A stretch of DNA of 63,670 nucleotides from contig JAFDHF010000016.1 in the NCBI GenBank assembly GCA_019308905.1, positions 1-63,670 of the forward strand. The letters run 5' to 3'. The notes beneath the pieces were generated by a model. The model had not been told where the DNA came from and did no database searches. It saw only the letters and a program-made list of their open reading frames with translations. Origin of the DNA: Deltaproteobacteria bacterium (lineage in GTDB: Bacteria; Desulfobacterota; BSN033; WVXP01). Both the position numbers and the translations under genes were made by a program. Of this stretch, positions 47,211 to 60,125 are shown piece by piece (position 1 is the first letter of the stretch; every line of letters starts with the position of its first letter).

Positions 47211-49184
47211 CTACTGCCTCCCCTTGACGAGCTCCTCGACGACCGTGGGATCGGCCAGCGTGGAGGTGTCTCCCAGATCGTGAATATCCCCTGATGCGAT
47301 TTTCTTGAGAATCCGTCGCATGATCTTTCCGCTCCTCGTCTTGGGAAGAGCGTCTGCAAAGTGGATCTTGTCCGGCTTGGCAATGGGGCCGATCTCTTTT
47401 CGCACATGGGCGGCGAGTTGCTCTTTGAGTTCCTCACTGGGTTGGACCCCGGCCTTGACCGTCACAAAGGCGTAGATTCCCTGTCCCTTCACCTCATGTG
47501 GATATCCCACCACCGCTGCCTCGGCCACGGCCTCATGGGCGACCAGGGCGCTCTCGATCTCTGCGGTACCCATTCTATGGCCAGACACGTTGATCACGTC
47601 GTCCACGCGGCCCATGAGCCAGTAATAGCCATCCTCGTCCTTCCGCGCCCCGTCTCCGGTAAAATAGAAGCCCGGATACTGGGCAAAATACGTCTCCCTG
47701 AATCGTTCCGGGTCTCCAAAGACCGTACGCATCATGCCGGGCCAGGGTTTCTTGATGACAAGGTACCCGCCCTCGTTGGCCCTGCATTCCCTGCCGTCCT
47801 CCTTGAGCACCGCAGGCTCAACACCGAAGAACGGAACCGTTGCAGAGCCCGGTTTGAGAGCAATGGCACCCGGAAGGGGGGAGATAAGAACCCCGCCGGT
47901 CTCTGTCTGCCACCACGTGTCAACAATCGGGCATTTACCCCTACCCACCACCTCGTGATACCACATCCAAGCCTCAGGATTGATCGGTTCCCCCACCGAT
48001 CCCAGGAGTCGGATGCTGGTCAGATCGTGTTTCCTCACCCATTCGTCCCCCTGCCTCATGATGGCTCGGATCGCCGTAGGAGCCGTGTAGAAAATGCTCA
48101 CCCTGTGTTTCTCCGCCACTTCCCAGAAACGGTCGGGCTTCGGGTAGTTGGGGACCCCCTCAAACATGAGACTCGTAGCACCGGCTGCCAGAGGCCCGTA
48201 GACTATATAGCTGTGCCCGGTCACCCATCCGATGTCCGCGGTACACCAGAACGTATCCTCATCCCTGTAATCGAAAATCCATTCGAAGGTCTTCTTGACA
48301 TAGAGCAGATATCCCGCCGTGGTATGCAACACCCCCTTCGGCTTTCCGGTGCTCCCGCTGGTGTAGAGAATAAAGAGCGGATCTTCGGCATCCATCACCT
48401 CAGGCTCGCACTCCCCTTTGATGTCATCCGCCCCCATTTCCTCGTCCCACCATGTGTCCCGTCCCGCTTCCATCGCCGGGGCCGTATCGGCCCGGTTGAC
48501 GACTATGACGGATTTCACGCCGGGGCACGCGGCAACTGCCAAATCGGCGTTCTTCTTCAAAGCAACGACCCTTCCAGCCCGCATGCCGGCATCCGAGGTG
48601 ACGAGCAGCTTGGCGTCGCAGTCCCTGATTCTATCCCTCAGAGCCTCGGCACTGAACCCGCCGAAGACAACGCTGTGGACCGCCCCGATACGGGCGCACG
48701 CAAGCATGGCGATCGCCAGTTCCGGAATCATCGGCAGGTAGATGGCAACGCGGTCCCCCTTGCGGATCCCCTTTTTCTTCAGGACATTGGCAAACCGGGA
48801 GACCTCCCTGTGGAGCTGCTGGTATGTATAGGTCCTTGTCTCGCCTTCCGGTTCGCCCTCCCAGATGAGAGCGGCCTTGTTCTTTCTCCACGTAAGCAGA
48901 TGGCGGTCCAGGCAGTTATAGGAAACATTGAGTTTCCCACCGATGAACCATTGAATCCTTGCCTCGGAGAAGTCGCTGTCCGTAACCCTTTCCCATTTCT
49001 TGACCCAGTGGAGTTCATCGGCGTACTCGGCCCAGAACTCCTCCGGACTCCTTATGGACTTTTCATACATGGTCTGGTACTGTTCGCGGCTCTTGATGTG
49101 GGCCTTCTCGCTGAAAGCCGGTGAGGGTTCAAACCTGCGGCTCTCATCCATCATCGAAGCGATGGTCTTCTCTTCCGATTCCAT
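47211..49184 (-). CDS. acs: Acetyl-coenzyme A synthetase (AMP-forming)
   Basis: A 657-residue ANL-superfamily enzyme that activates acetate. Signatures: the P-loop [43 protein letters not shown] and the C-terminal [13 protein letters not shown] with the lysine that is acetylated in many Acs proteins. Full length. GAGGAGAGGGAG precedes the ATG. It follows the transporter gene by 34 bases, so uptake and activation of acetate are co-transcribed. Confidence 0.96.
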   Translation of the reverse strand: MESEEKTIASMMDESRRFEPSPAFSEKAHIKSREQYQTMYEKSIRSPEEFWAEYADELHWVKKWERVTDSDFSEARIQWFIGGKLNVSYNCLDRHLLTWRKNKAALIWEGEPEGETRTYTYQQLHREVSRFANVLKKKGIRKGDRVAIYLPMIPELAIAMLACARIGAVHSVVFGGFSAEALRDRIRDCDAKLLVTSDAGMRAGRVVALKKNADLAVAACPGVKSVIVVNRADTAPAMEAGRDTWWDEEMGADDIKGECEPEVMDAEDPLFILYTSGSTGKPKGVLHTTAGYLLYVKKTFEWIFDYRDEDTFWCTADIGWVTGHSYIVYGPLAAGATSLMFEGVPNYPKPDRFWEVAEKHRVSIFYTAPTAIRAIMRQGDEWVRKHDLTSIRLLGSVGEPINPEAWMWYHEVVGRGKCPIVDTWWQTETGGVLISPLPGAIALKPGSATVPFFGVEPAVLKEDGRECRANEGGYLVIKKPWPGMMRTVFGDPERFRETYFAQYPGFYFTGDGARKDEDGYYWLMGRVDDVINVSGHRMGTAEIESALVAHEAVAEAAVVGYPHEVKGQGIYAFVTVKAGVQPSEELKEQLAAHVRKEIGPIAKPDKIHFADALPKTRSGKIMRRILKKIASGDIHDLGDTSTLADPTVVEELVKGRQ

Positions 49185-49218
49185 TTCAATCTCCCTCTCC
49201 TCTTTAGATCCCCATCAT

Positions 49219-49800
49219 TCATGCCCTGGGCCGTGAGTCCATGGGCCCGATGGGAAAAACGACCCTTCCATAGACGTCCTTCAGAACCTCAGCGACTCCA
49301 ACGTAGACAGCAGTAAGGCCGCAGATGATCCCGTCGACGCCGGCGATTCTCGTGATCGCCGAGCTCCCGGTAAGATTTGCAACAGCCAGCAACCAAAACA
49401 GGACCACGAGAGTCAGAAAGACCACCTGGAGCCCCCGGTTGAGTCTGAGAGTCGCCACAAACATTATGGCCGTAAAAAGCCCCCACATGAAAAGGTAAGC
49501 CGCCATGGAACCACCCGACGGTCCAAGTCGCCACCACTTCATCTCAGGAAAGACCAATAGAAACACAAAGGTCAGCCAGAAAAGCCCAAAGGAACAAAAC
49601 GCCGTGGTCCCAAACGTATTGCCCCTCCGAAACTCCAGGATCCCCGCGATCACCTGGGCAATCCCCCCATAGAAAAGACCCATCGCCAGGATCACACTGT
49701 CGAGGCCGTAGAGGCCGACATTGTGCAGATTGAGCAGAACCGTCGTCATTCCGAAGGCAGTGAGCCCCAGCGGCGCGGGGTTGGAGAGATTATCTTGCAT
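49219..49800 (-). CDS. Acetate/succinate transporter (GPR1/FUN34/YaaH family)
   Basis: A 193-residue membrane protein with six helices. Family signatures: NPAPLGLTAFGMTTVLLNLHN at the N-terminus and the GGIAQVIAGILEFRRGNTFGTTAF segment. E. coli SatP carries acetate and succinate. ATG 49800 follows GAGGAGG; the frame is open back to 49845. It is first in an operon with acs, which supports acetate as the substrate. Confidence 0.93.
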   Translation of the reverse strand: MQDNLSNPAPLGLTAFGMTTVLLNLHNVGLYGLDSVILAMGLFYGGIAQVIAGILEFRRGNTFGTTAFCSFGLFWLTFVFLLVFPEMKWWRLGPSGGSMAAYLFMWGLFTAIMFVATLRLNRGLQVVFLTLVVLFWLLAVANLTGSSAITRIAGVDGIICGLTAVYVGVAEVLKDVYGRVVFPIGPMDSRPRA

Positions 49801-49844
49801 ACCAGAAGACCTCCTCGGGGACAAGTGAAAGAATGCACAAATCA

Positions 49845-49874
49845 AAAATACTTTATTGCGGCCCCGATTGTCAA
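49845..49874 (-). promoter_or_regulatory. Promoter of the acetate transporter-acs operon
   Basis: On the minus strand, perfect TTGACA (49869-49874) and TATTTT (49845-49850) with 18-base spacing (17 for the overlapping GTATTT). The -35 box lies about 19 bases beyond the end motif of repeat copy F. Confidence 0.55.
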
Positions 49875-50010
49875 CACACGTGCCCTCTGAAGTTTGTCGA
49901 CTCTTGAAAAAAACCCTCTACCCGGGCGACACTCCGGAAGCGGTGGGGCGCCTATTGCGAGTAAGTGGGCGCTGTCTTGAGGGCAGCCGAAGGGAATGGG
50001 GAAACCGCCC
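49875..50010 (-). repeat. Intergenic repeat element, copy F (diverged)
   Basis: Minus-strand copy pointing at the acetate transporter. Conserved parts are GCGCCCCACCGCTTCCGG and AGTGTCGCCCGG, then GAGTCGACAAACTTC, which aligns with AAGTCAGGAAACTCC in copy A. The first block is not recognisable. The rest of the gap to 50246 holds no gene I can support. Confidence 0.55.
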
Positions 50011-50246
50011 TTTCCCCTCTCTCGCTGGATCCGGCCCTCGATTCCTCCGCAGTTTTAGGATATGATGAGAGTAGCCGTTTGCAAGGTACCGGCATCTGCC
50101 GGGAACGCCGGGAGGGGTCCATGATCCTAGAAACCGCTTGCTCCAAGAGGGACGCTCTCCCACCAGGCGCCTACCGATAGATGCTCTAACCCTCCAGGGC
50201 GGGAATCCCGGCAGGGTCGGTCTTTTCCCGAGAGGTTCATCGAGAG

Positions 50247-51077
50247 ATGCCCGTCATAGATTTCCACGTCCATGTCACCCAGATCGAAGAGTATAAGGAT
50301 TGGTTTCTCGATTGGGCCAGATCGCTCCACGGCATGGATATCGTCTCCCAAATCCGGGAAACCACGGCTTCACCAGAGGCTCTTCTCAGATTCCTGGATT
50401 CAGAGGGAGTCGACTACGCCGTCGTACTCGCCGAAAACAACCCCATGGTCACCGGGGTCTGTCCGAACGAAAGGGTCGCCACCTTTTGCAAAGCCAGTGA
50501 CCGCCTCATCCCTTTTGCCAGCATAAATCCTTACATCACCTTCGACGCCCCGACCGAGCTCGAAAGGTGTGTCACCGAGCTCGGGTTCCGGGGACTCAAG
50601 CTCTATCCCACGTACCAGCATTTCTTCCCAAACGACAGCAGGCTCTTTCCTCTCTATGAACGAGCCCAGGGGCTCGGCATTCCGGTCATCTTCCACACCG
50701 GCTCTTCGGTATTTCCGAATTCCCTGCTGAAGTACGGGGATCCCTTGACCCTGGACGAGGTGGCCGTCTTCTTCCCCCGTCTCACGATCATTCAGGCTCA
50801 CAGTGGAAGAGGCTTCTGGTATGACAGGGCCTTCTTCCTCAGTATCCTCCACCAGAACGTGTACATGGATATCACCGGCCTTCCGCCCAAGAACCTCCTC
50901 AGGTATTTCCCAGACCTCGAAAAGAACCGGGACAGGATTCTTTTCGGGTCAGACTGGCCGAGCATCAAAAGCATAAAGGACAACATCGAAGCCGTCCGGG
51001 CGCTGCCCCTCGCCGAAGAGACCAAGGCCAGGATTCTCGGACTCAATGCCGCAAGGATCCTGGGAATAGAGACCTAG
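50247..51077 (+). CDS. Amidohydrolase family 2 protein (metal-dependent hydrolase/decarboxylase)
   Basis: A 276-residue TIM-barrel protein of the amidohydrolase-2 type. Metal motifs: HxH in IDFHVHV at residues 5-9, His in VIFHTGSS, His in QAHSGRG and Asp in LFGSDWPS. The family includes decarboxylases such as ACMSD and hydrolases of lactones or amides; the substrate cannot be read here. GAGAGG lies upstream. It stands alone between repeat F and the LysR gene. Confidence 0.85.
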   Translation: MPVIDFHVHVTQIEEYKDWFLDWARSLHGMDIVSQIRETTASPEALLRFLDSEGVDYAVVLAENNPMVTGVCPNERVATFCKASDRLIPFASINPYITFDAPTELERCVTELGFRGLKLYPTYQHFFPNDSRLFPLYERAQGLGIPVIFHTGSSVFPNSLLKYGDPLTLDEVAVFFPRLTIIQAHSGRGFWYDRAFFLSILHQNVYMDITGLPPKNLLRYFPDLEKNRDRILFGSDWPSIKSIKDNIEAVRALPLAEETKARILGLNAARILGIET

Positions 51078-51133
51078 CCGGGAACCTATCGCCCGGGCCC
51101 TGACAGAATCACCTCTCGATACCGACAGATTCC

Positions 51134-52030
51134 TCAGGACCGGCTTTCCATCCGCATATAGGCGAGGAAGGCTTCGCAGAGGGGCGACAGTTGCCGGCCC
51201 ACTCGTTGAATCAGATAGAAAGGACGAGAGAAGCGAATCCCCCTCAAGGTCACGGCCGCCAGAGAGCCCCGTTCAAGATCCTCCTCCACGGCTTGGCGGG
51301 AGACGATCGATATACCGATCCGCGCCTTGATGCTCTGGCAGACGGCCTGAGTGGTTGCCATCTCAGCCACGACAGAGAGTTTCGACATGTCGAACCCGTG
51401 GGCCTCCAGAATCTCGCTCATCACCTTGCGCGTACCCGAATCCTGCTCTCTCAGGATAAAGGGCTCGCCGTATATCTCCTCCATCCCCACCTCCTCCCGG
51501 TCTGTCCAGGGGTGTTCCGGGTAGACCGTGAGGACGAGCTCTTCCGAGAAGATCTCTTCGGCCTTCAGACGCCGATCTTTCCACTTCGCCCCCACCAGTC
51601 CGATCTCAAGATCTCCTCTCAGAACCGCCTCGACTATCTGCCCGCTCCCCAGGATCTTCAGAGCCAGCTGGATGGAGGGGTGCCGAGTCTTGAAGCCCCC
51701 GATAATCTTGGGGAGCATGTAGGTGCCGGGGATGGTACTTGCGCCGAGGACCAGCCGGCCTGTCAGTTCTCCCCTGTAGCGGGCCATTGCCTGAATTGCC
51801 TCCTCGCGGGTCTGGAGGATCCTGTGGGCGTACCGGTAGAGGATCCGGCCCGCTGGCGTCGGGAGGACCTCTCTCCCCAATCGGTCGAGGAGTTTCTCAC
51901 CCAGGGTCTCTTCCAGTGTCCGGATGTGTTCGCTCACCGTGGGCTGGGAGAGAAAGACCGCCTCTGCGGCTCTGGTAAAACTATGAAGTTCGACGACCCT
52001 GCAGAATACCTCCAACTGCCGCATGTCCAT
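51134..52030 (-). CDS. LysR-type transcriptional regulator
   Basis: A 298-residue LTTR. N-terminal winged HTH: LEVFCRVVELHSFTRAAEAV, FLSQPTVSEHIRTLEE. The effector domain contains GASTIPGTYMLPKIIGGFKTRHP, similar to CysL/CbbR-type members. It is divergent from ald with 466 bases between, so it may control ald or itself; LysR proteins commonly act on the divergent neighbour. The ribosome site is weak. Confidence 0.9.
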   Translation of the reverse strand: MDMRQLEVFCRVVELHSFTRAAEAVFLSQPTVSEHIRTLEETLGEKLLDRLGREVLPTPAGRILYRYAHRILQTREEAIQAMARYRGELTGRLVLGASTIPGTYMLPKIIGGFKTRHPSIQLALKILGSGQIVEAVLRGDLEIGLVGAKWKDRRLKAEEIFSEELVLTVYPEHPWTDREEVGMEEIYGEPFILREQDSGTRKVMSEILEAHGFDMSKLSVVAEMATTQAVCQSIKARIGISIVSRQAVEEDLERGSLAAVTLRGIRFSRPFYLIQRVGRQLSPLCEAFLAYMRMESRS

Positions 52031-52496
52031 AGCGACCGACCCTATCGTCCTCCCACGCCGTCCTTCTCCCTGCCCCGTCCAGCCATCCCCCTCATCCAGT
52101 ATACCACAGCACGGGCTGCCGGTCCCTCCAATCCTCAGAGGCCGGAATGGGCAGGGGCCGCACGTACGCGAACCCGGGAAGAGTCACTCCCAGAGCCGGA
52201 TGGGATAAGGGCCTACCCCTGCCGAAGAAACACAACCCCCAGAAGCCCTTGACCGAAGAGCGAGAAGGCTCTGGCCCCCGTGCCACTTGACAAGAAAAGC
52301 CCATAAGGGTAGTCTAAGTATTCCTCAGGTAACTCGCGGAAATTACATGGATTGGAGATCTCATCGGGACAGAGCTGGGTGCCGAGGAAGAGGGGCGGTT
52401 CCTGCCCTGCAGCCGGACCGATGAAGATGGGAAAGAGGATCGAGGAACCCCGTCCGCCTGCCGCTGACCGGGGTCTCGGCCTTAGAGGAGGCGACG
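52031..52496 (+). promoter_or_regulatory. lysR-ald intergenic region with ald promoter
   Basis: A perfect TTGACA (52287-52292) and TAGTCT (52310-52315) with 17-base spacing point at ald, leaving a leader of about 175 bases. GGCAGGGG (near 52151) and CCCCTGCC (near 52216) are inverted repeats that could pair over a loop of about 60 bases. No convincing LysR box (T-N11-A palindrome) was pinned down by eye. No gene. Confidence 0.45.
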
Positions 52497-53612
52497 ATGA
52501 TTGTTGGAATCCCAAGAGAGATAAAGAAACAGGAATACCGAGTCGGTATCGTTCCTGCAGGAGTGAAGGAACTCGTCAAGAACAACCACCAGGTCATTAT
52601 CCAGAGGGGAGCCGGGACGGGGAGCGGAATTACAGATGAGGAGTACCAGGCCGCAGGCGCTCGAATCCTGGATACGGCAAGGGCCATCTACGAGGAAGCC
52701 GAGATGGTCATGAAGGTGAAAGAACCCCTGCCCGAGGAGTACGACCTCCTCCGTGAAGACCAACTCCTCTATACCTATCTTCATCTCGCACCGGCCCCTG
52801 AGCTTACACAGGCTCTCTTGGAACGAAAGGTGATTGCCATCGCCTACGAGACCATCCAGCTTGAGGATGGATCCCTCCCACTCCTCACCCCTATGAGCGA
52901 GATAGCCGGTCGCATGTCGATCCAGGTGGGTGCCTACCACCTCCAGAAAGAGCAAGGCGGGCGAGGCGTCCTCCTGGGAGGTGTCCCGGGTGTGGCTCCG
53001 GGCAACGTGGCGATCCTGGGCGGTGGAACCGTGGGTACAAACGCGGCGCGGATAGCGGTGGGAATCGGGGCCAGGGTCACCATCCTCGACGTCAACCTGG
53101 ACAGACTGAGATATCTGGACGATATCTTCGGCAGCAAGATCGTTCCTCTCATGTCGGACAGTCACAATGTCGAAGAGGCCGTTATCCATGCTGACCTCGT
53201 GATCGGAGCCGTCCTGATCCCGGGCGCACGGGCCCCGAGGCTCGTCACTCGCCCCATGCTCTCGGAGATGAAGAGGGGTGCTGTAATCGTGGACGTGGCC
53301 GTGGACCAGGGAGGATGCATCGAGACCATCCATCCGACCTACCATGACAACCCCACCTACGAGGTGGACGGGGTCATCCACTACGGGGTGGCCAACATGC
53401 CGGGCGCCGTGGCGAGGACATCGACCTTTGCTCTGACCAACACCACCCTGCCCTACGCGGTGAAGATCGCCAATCTCGGATGGAAGGCGGCCGTGAGAGA
53501 GAACAAGGGCCTGCTCAAGGGACTGAACGTGGCCGAAGGAAAGCTGGTCTGCCCGGCCGTGGCAGAGGCCGTGGGTATGCCGTGTACCCCTGTCGAATCC
53601 GTCATCAACTGA
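52497..53612 (+). CDS. ald: Alanine dehydrogenase
   Basis: A 371-residue NAD-dependent enzyme interconverting alanine and pyruvate plus ammonia. Family start [18 protein letters not shown]. The catalytic Lys lies in [12 protein letters not shown] and the His in YTYLHLAP. Rossmann motif [19 protein letters not shown], and [19 protein letters not shown] precedes the ATG. Full length. Divergent LysR regulator upstream. Confidence 0.96.
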   Translation: MIVGIPREIKKQEYRVGIVPAGVKELVKNNHQVIIQRGAGTGSGITDEEYQAAGARILDTARAIYEEAEMVMKVKEPLPEEYDLLREDQLLYTYLHLAPAPELTQALLERKVIAIAYETIQLEDGSLPLLTPMSEIAGRMSIQVGAYHLQKEQGGRGVLLGGVPGVAPGNVAILGGGTVGTNAARIAVGIGARVTILDVNLDRLRYLDDIFGSKIVPLMSDSHNVEEAVIHADLVIGAVLIPGARAPRLVTRPMLSEMKRGAVIVDVAVDQGGCIETIHPTYHDNPTYEVDGVIHYGVANMPGAVARTSTFALTNTTLPYAVKIANLGWKAAVRENKGLLKGLNVAEGKLVCPAVAEAVGMPCTPVESVIN

Positions 53613-53748
53613 ACCGAGACCCACGGAAGCCGCTGGTCTCTGATCTCCGGGACAGACATCGACAGAGGCGAGCGCTCGTGGTCGGAGTGAACCGGACGAT
53701 CACCTTCATCCGCCGTCAGGATCCGGTAATCCATGCCGGTATGGAGCT

Positions 53749-54819
53749 ATGACCATCAGGCTCTACGACCTGGGCAAGATCCCCTGGGACCAGTCGCAAC
53801 TGATATATCATGCCCTGGCGGGAATGGGCCGTGAGGCGCTCTGTCTGGTTTCTCCTGCAACGCCTTACGTCTGCCTTGGTCTCCATCAGGACCTGGAGCA
53901 GGAGGTCGACCTCACCTATTGCGAGGTAAACCGCATTCCGATCTTCAGGAGAGACCTAGGAGGGGGCGCCGTCTATCTCGACGGCGATCAGCTCTTCTTT
54001 CAGCTCATCCTCCGCAGGGACAACCCCCTCGTCCCGGAGAAGAGAGAGGCCTTCTACAGGAAATTCCTCCAACCTCCCATCAGTGTCTACCGGCACATAG
54101 GAATCCCTGCCAGGTACAGGCCCATCAACGACGTGGTCGTGGGGACGCGCAAGATCTCCGGGACCGGTGCAAGCGAGATCGGCGATTGCGTCGTCTTTGT
54201 AGGCAACCTGATCATCGGTTTCGACTACGAAACCATGTGCAGGGTCCTCAAGGTCCCAGATGAGAAGTTCCGTGACAAGGTGAAAAAGACCCTCAGAGAG
54301 AATCTCTCCACCATACGCCGTGAGCTTGGAGAAGCAAAAGCCGAAAGGTGGAATCAGGCGGCCCTCTCCCGCCTCTTGGCAGAAGCCTTTCAGAAACTGC
54401 TCGGACGCATGAAGAGAGACCATATCGACTCGGCGGTCAGGGCAAAAATGGATGAGCTCGGCCAGAGGATGCTGAGCAAGGAATGGCTCTATGGGAGGCG
54501 CAGCAAACATCCCCTTGAACGGCGGATCAAGATCCGGGCAGGCACGGACGTGGTGTACAGAGTCCACAAGGCGCAGGGAGGACTCATCCGGGCCGATTTC
54601 GAGGTGAGAGAGGGAAAATTCAGTAACGTCCACATATCTGGGGATTTTTTCTGCTTCCCGAAAGAGGGAATCGAATGGCTCGAATCGGTGCTCGAGGGGC
54701 AGCCGGTAGACCGGCTTCCAAGGATCATCGAGCGGTTCTTTGAGGAAAAGGAGATCGAGGTACCCGGCATCCGAATAGCAGACTGGATAACGGTCCTGGA
54801 GACGGGATATTCTCCCTAG
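53749..54819 (+). CDS. lplA: Lipoate-protein ligase A family protein
   Basis: A 356-residue protein of the lipoate/biotin ligase fold. Signatures: FRRDLGGGAVYLDGDQLFFQ (RRxxGGGxV), the Lys of GTRKISGTGASEI and NLIIGFDYETM. The C-terminal third (about 260-340) looks like the accessory domain of LplA. It attaches lipoate to H-protein or 2-oxoacid dehydrogenase E2 subunits. GGAG lies very close to the ATG. The ligand could also be octanoate. It lies 136 bases after ald. Confidence 0.87.
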   Translation: MTIRLYDLGKIPWDQSQLIYHALAGMGREALCLVSPATPYVCLGLHQDLEQEVDLTYCEVNRIPIFRRDLGGGAVYLDGDQLFFQLILRRDNPLVPEKREAFYRKFLQPPISVYRHIGIPARYRPINDVVVGTRKISGTGASEIGDCVVFVGNLIIGFDYETMCRVLKVPDEKFRDKVKKTLRENLSTIRRELGEAKAERWNQAALSRLLAEAFQKLLGRMKRDHIDSAVRAKMDELGQRMLSKEWLYGRRSKHPLERRIKIRAGTDVVYRVHKAQGGLIRADFEVREGKFSNVHISGDFFCFPKEGIEWLESVLEGQPVDRLPRIIERFFEEKEIEVPGIRIADWITVLETGYSP

Positions 54820-54879
54820 CACGACTCCCTGCTACCGGCCGAGACACGGGTCTCTTTGCCAGGGTTACGAGGGGCTTTC

Positions 54880-55362
54880 ATGGCGAGGGAAAAACTGCCG
54901 GCCACCCATGCGATCCGCACCTTGAGGGAAAGGGGCGTCCCCTTTGTCGAACGGTCCTACAGGTATCACGAGGGGCACGTCGCCGCAAATGCGGCCAGAG
55001 AGCTGGATATCGATCTCCACCAGGTTGTCAAAACCCTCGTCATGGAAGACGGTCAAGGGCGGCCCCTCGTCGTGCTCATGCACGGGGACAGGGAAGTCTC
55101 CACCAAAGCCCTTGCAAGAACCATCGGGACCAAGTCGGTCAGCCCCTGTTCTCCAGCAGCCGCTGAGAAGCACACGGGTTACAAGGTGGGGGGCATCTCG
55201 CCCTTTGGCATGAGAAAGGCGCTCCCCGTATACGTGGAAGCCTCTATTCTCGAGCTTCCGATCCTGTTCGTCAACGCCGGCAGGAGAGGTCTCCTGGTTG
55301 AAATCTCTCCCACATCCCTGGTCGAACTTCTGCACCCCGTACCGGTAAGCGTCGCGCGCTAG
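54880..55362 (+). CDS. ybaK: Cys-tRNA(Pro) deacylase, YbaK family
   Basis: A 160-residue trans-editing protein that hydrolyses mischarged aminoacyl-tRNA. Family features: ATHAIRTLRERGVPF, LDIDLHQVVKTLVM, SPCSPAAAEKHTGYKVGGIS and FVNAGRRGLLVEISP. ATG 54880 follows GAGGGG. The gene ends 4 bases before tRNA-Glu, which is on the opposite strand. Confidence 0.92.
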   Translation: MAREKLPATHAIRTLRERGVPFVERSYRYHEGHVAANAARELDIDLHQVVKTLVMEDGQGRPLVVLMHGDREVSTKALARTIGTKSVSPCSPAAAEKHTGYKVGGISPFGMRKALPVYVEASILELPILFVNAGRRGLLVEISPTSLVELLHPVPVSVAR

Positions 55363-55365
55363 AAA

Positions 55366-55440
55366 TGTCCCCAACCGGATTTGAACCGGTGTTGCCGGCG
55401 TGAAAGGCCGGTGTCCTTGGCCAGGCTAGACGATGGGGAC
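55366..55440 (-). tRNA. tRNA-Glu (UUC)
   Basis: A 75-base cloverleaf on the minus strand. The acceptor stem GTCCCCA pairs with TGGGGAC, discriminator A. The anticodon loop is CTTTCAC (anticodon TTC). The T-arm contains GGTTCAAATCC. CCA is not encoded. It follows tRNA-Lys by 10 bases, probably in one transcript. Confidence 0.95.
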
Positions 55441-55450
55441 AACCTCAAGG

Positions 55451-55523
55451 TGGGCCGTGCTGGACTCGAACCAGCGGCTCTCTGCTTAAAAGGCAGATAC
55501 TCTACCAACTGAGTTAACGGCCC
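55451..55523 (-). tRNA. tRNA-Lys (UUU)
   Basis: A 73-base cloverleaf on the minus strand. The acceptor stem GGGCCGT pairs with ACGGCCC, discriminator A. The D-arm contains AACTCAGTTGGTAGAG, the anticodon loop is CTTTTAA (anticodon TTT), and the T-arm contains GGTTCGAGTCC. CCA is not encoded. It lies 143 bases downstream of purA on the same strand. Confidence 0.96.
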
Positions 55524-55666
55524 CAGGAGACGTTCGAATCGTTCAAGCCGTTCGACTCATGGATTCTTCTTGCGATCTTGAACTCAATCGAGGCGAAGCC
55601 GGTCGAACAATTCGAGTGCTTAGAACGTCTCGGAGAACCCAAGCGATCCACACACCGCAATCAATG

Positions 55667-58581
<2,915 letters not shown>

Positions 58582-58596
58582 GATCAGCGCCCTCCC

Positions 58597-59766
58597 CTAC
58601 TCCGTCCCGTCTCCGGAGCCCTGCACCGGCTCATCCATGAACACCTCTTCGGCCGCCTTCACCCCAACACCGAGCTCAAAAGGGTGGCCCATCTCTTTCA
58701 GCAGCATCTCGAGGGCCGAAATAACCATGATCATGTCGAGCCGATCATAATAGCCGAGGTGGGCTATCCGTATGATCTTTCCCTTGGCCCGGCCCTGCCC
58801 CCCCGCCACGGTTATCCCGAACCGCTCGTAGAACCGGCTCTTCAGTTGACCGGCTCCCATCGTCTCCGGAACCCTAACCGCGGTCACGGCCTCACTCGGG
58901 GATTGATCGGCGTAGAGTTCCAGCCCCAGAGCCTTCACCGCATTCCGCGCAGCAAGAGCCAGCCTCTCGTGGCGGAGGAAAAGGGCCTCCAGCCCCTCCT
59001 GCCTGATCATCCTCAGGGACTCTCTCAACCCGACCACCAGGGTGACAGCCGGGGTGAAAGAGGTGTCATTGGCCTCGAGTTTCTCCCTTTCTCTCTTGAA
59101 GTCGAAATAGTACCTCGGCAGGTTCGATCTCTCCACCAGGCGCCAGGCTTTTTCACTCAGGGCGACAAAGGACAATCCAGGAGGCAGCATCAGGGCCTTC
59201 TGGGAACCTGTCACCAGGACATCGATCCCCCATCGGTCCATGGGAAGGTCGAATACCCCGACCCCCGTAACCCCGTCCACCACGATCACCGCCTCCCCAT
59301 GCCTTGCTGTGATCTCGGCGAGTTTCTCGACCGGGTGCCTCACACCTGTAGAGGTCTCACTGGCCGTTACGAAGACGGCACGGATCATACTATCCCTTTC
59401 CAGAGCCTCCTCCACCAGGTGGGGCTCCACAGCCTTCCCCCATGGAACATCGACCGCCCTCACCTCGACGCCGTAAGCCTCGCAGATCTCGGCCCATCGT
59501 TCTCCGAACTTCCCCCCGCAGACAACCAGTACCACATCTCCCCTTCTCAGGAGATTCGAAACCGTCCCCTCCATGGCGCCCGTGGCCGAGGCGGCAAACA
59601 TCAGAACCTCCTGCCTTGTCTGGAAGAGATACTTGAGGTTTTCACGAACTTCCGCAAGAATTCCGGAGAATTCCGGTTCGCGATGATGGATTACCGGTGC
59701 GGCCATCCACAGCAGGGTCTCGGGCGGAAGCATCGTCGGTCCGGGCGTAAAGAGATATCTTTTCAC
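58597..59766 (-). CDS. Class V aminotransferase (alanine-glyoxylate / serine-pyruvate type)
   Basis: A 389-residue fold-type I PLP enzyme: FTPGPTMLPPETL at the N-terminus, FAASATGAMEGTVSNLL, VDGVTGVGVFDLPMD, and the PLP lysine in VTGSQKALMLPPGL. It belongs to the AGT/SGAT-like group rather than SerC. Because it is directly upstream of serA on one transcript and no serC is visible, it may act as the phosphohydroxypyruvate aminotransferase, as similar enzymes do in some archaea and bacteria. Alternatively it makes glycine from glyoxylate. Confidence 0.9.
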   Translation of the reverse strand: MKRYLFTPGPTMLPPETLLWMAAPVIHHREPEFSGILAEVRENLKYLFQTRQEVLMFAASATGAMEGTVSNLLRRGDVVLVVCGGKFGERWAEICEAYGVEVRAVDVPWGKAVEPHLVEEALERDSMIRAVFVTASETSTGVRHPVEKLAEITARHGEAVIVVDGVTGVGVFDLPMDRWGIDVLVTGSQKALMLPPGLSFVALSEKAWRLVERSNLPRYYFDFKREREKLEANDTSFTPAVTLVVGLRESLRMIRQEGLEALFLRHERLALAARNAVKALGLELYADQSPSEAVTAVRVPETMGAGQLKSRFYERFGITVAGGQGRAKGKIIRIAHLGYYDRLDMIMVISALEMLLKEMGHPFELGVGVKAAEEVFMDEPVQGSGDGTE

Positions 59767-59865
59767 GGGCCACCTCCTCTTCTGAGGGAAAACCGAGACT
59801 ATTGTATGCCAGCCCCCCCCGGCAAGTCAACAAACCGGACGCTGGTCGGGATTTCTTCCACCCCC

Positions 59866-59964
59866 ACTCCAAAAGCGGGGTCTTCCCCTTGCCAGCCACT
59901 CCAGACGGGCACCTCGCCACCTCTGCGGTACCGCTCCGGGAGGAGAAGCATCCTCAAGACGGGC
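59866..59964 (+). repeat. Intergenic repeat element, copy H (degenerate, upstream of copy B)
   Basis: Matches the middle and second block of copy A with many substitutions: CTCCAAAAGCGGGGTCTTCC (compare CTCTAAAGGCGGGGCTTTCC) and then GACGGGCACCTCGCCACC, ending in a CGCTCCGGGAG motif. It abuts copy B, giving a tandem pair between the aminotransferase and flavoenzyme genes. Confidence 0.55.
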
Positions 59965-60125
59965 GAGGTTCGCGGGTGGGGAATTCCTGCCCCTTCCCCA
60001 CGAACACGGATCACGAACACGACTCCCCTCTCGGGTCACCCTTGACGGGTACCCCACCGCTCCCGCAATGTCGCTCGGCGACAGGGGGGCTGCCCAAAAG
60101 TCGGGGGCCTCCGGGGAGATTTTCC
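59965..60125 (+). repeat. Intergenic repeat element, copy B
   Basis: The copy closest to A: GGTTCGCGGGTGGGGAATTC, CTGCCCCTTCCCC, a variable middle with two ACGAACACG-like units, CACCCTTGACGGGTACCCC, CCGCAATGTCGCTCGG and AAAAGTCGGGGG. Complementary GGTGGGG (59975-59981) and CCCCACC (60052-60058). It runs up to the -35-like TTGACT at 60126. Confidence 0.8.

Noticed and set aside
55366-55523. tRNA genes as an integration site
   Set aside because: Both tRNAs are flanked by normal housekeeping genes, with no integrase or duplicated tRNA 3' end nearby.
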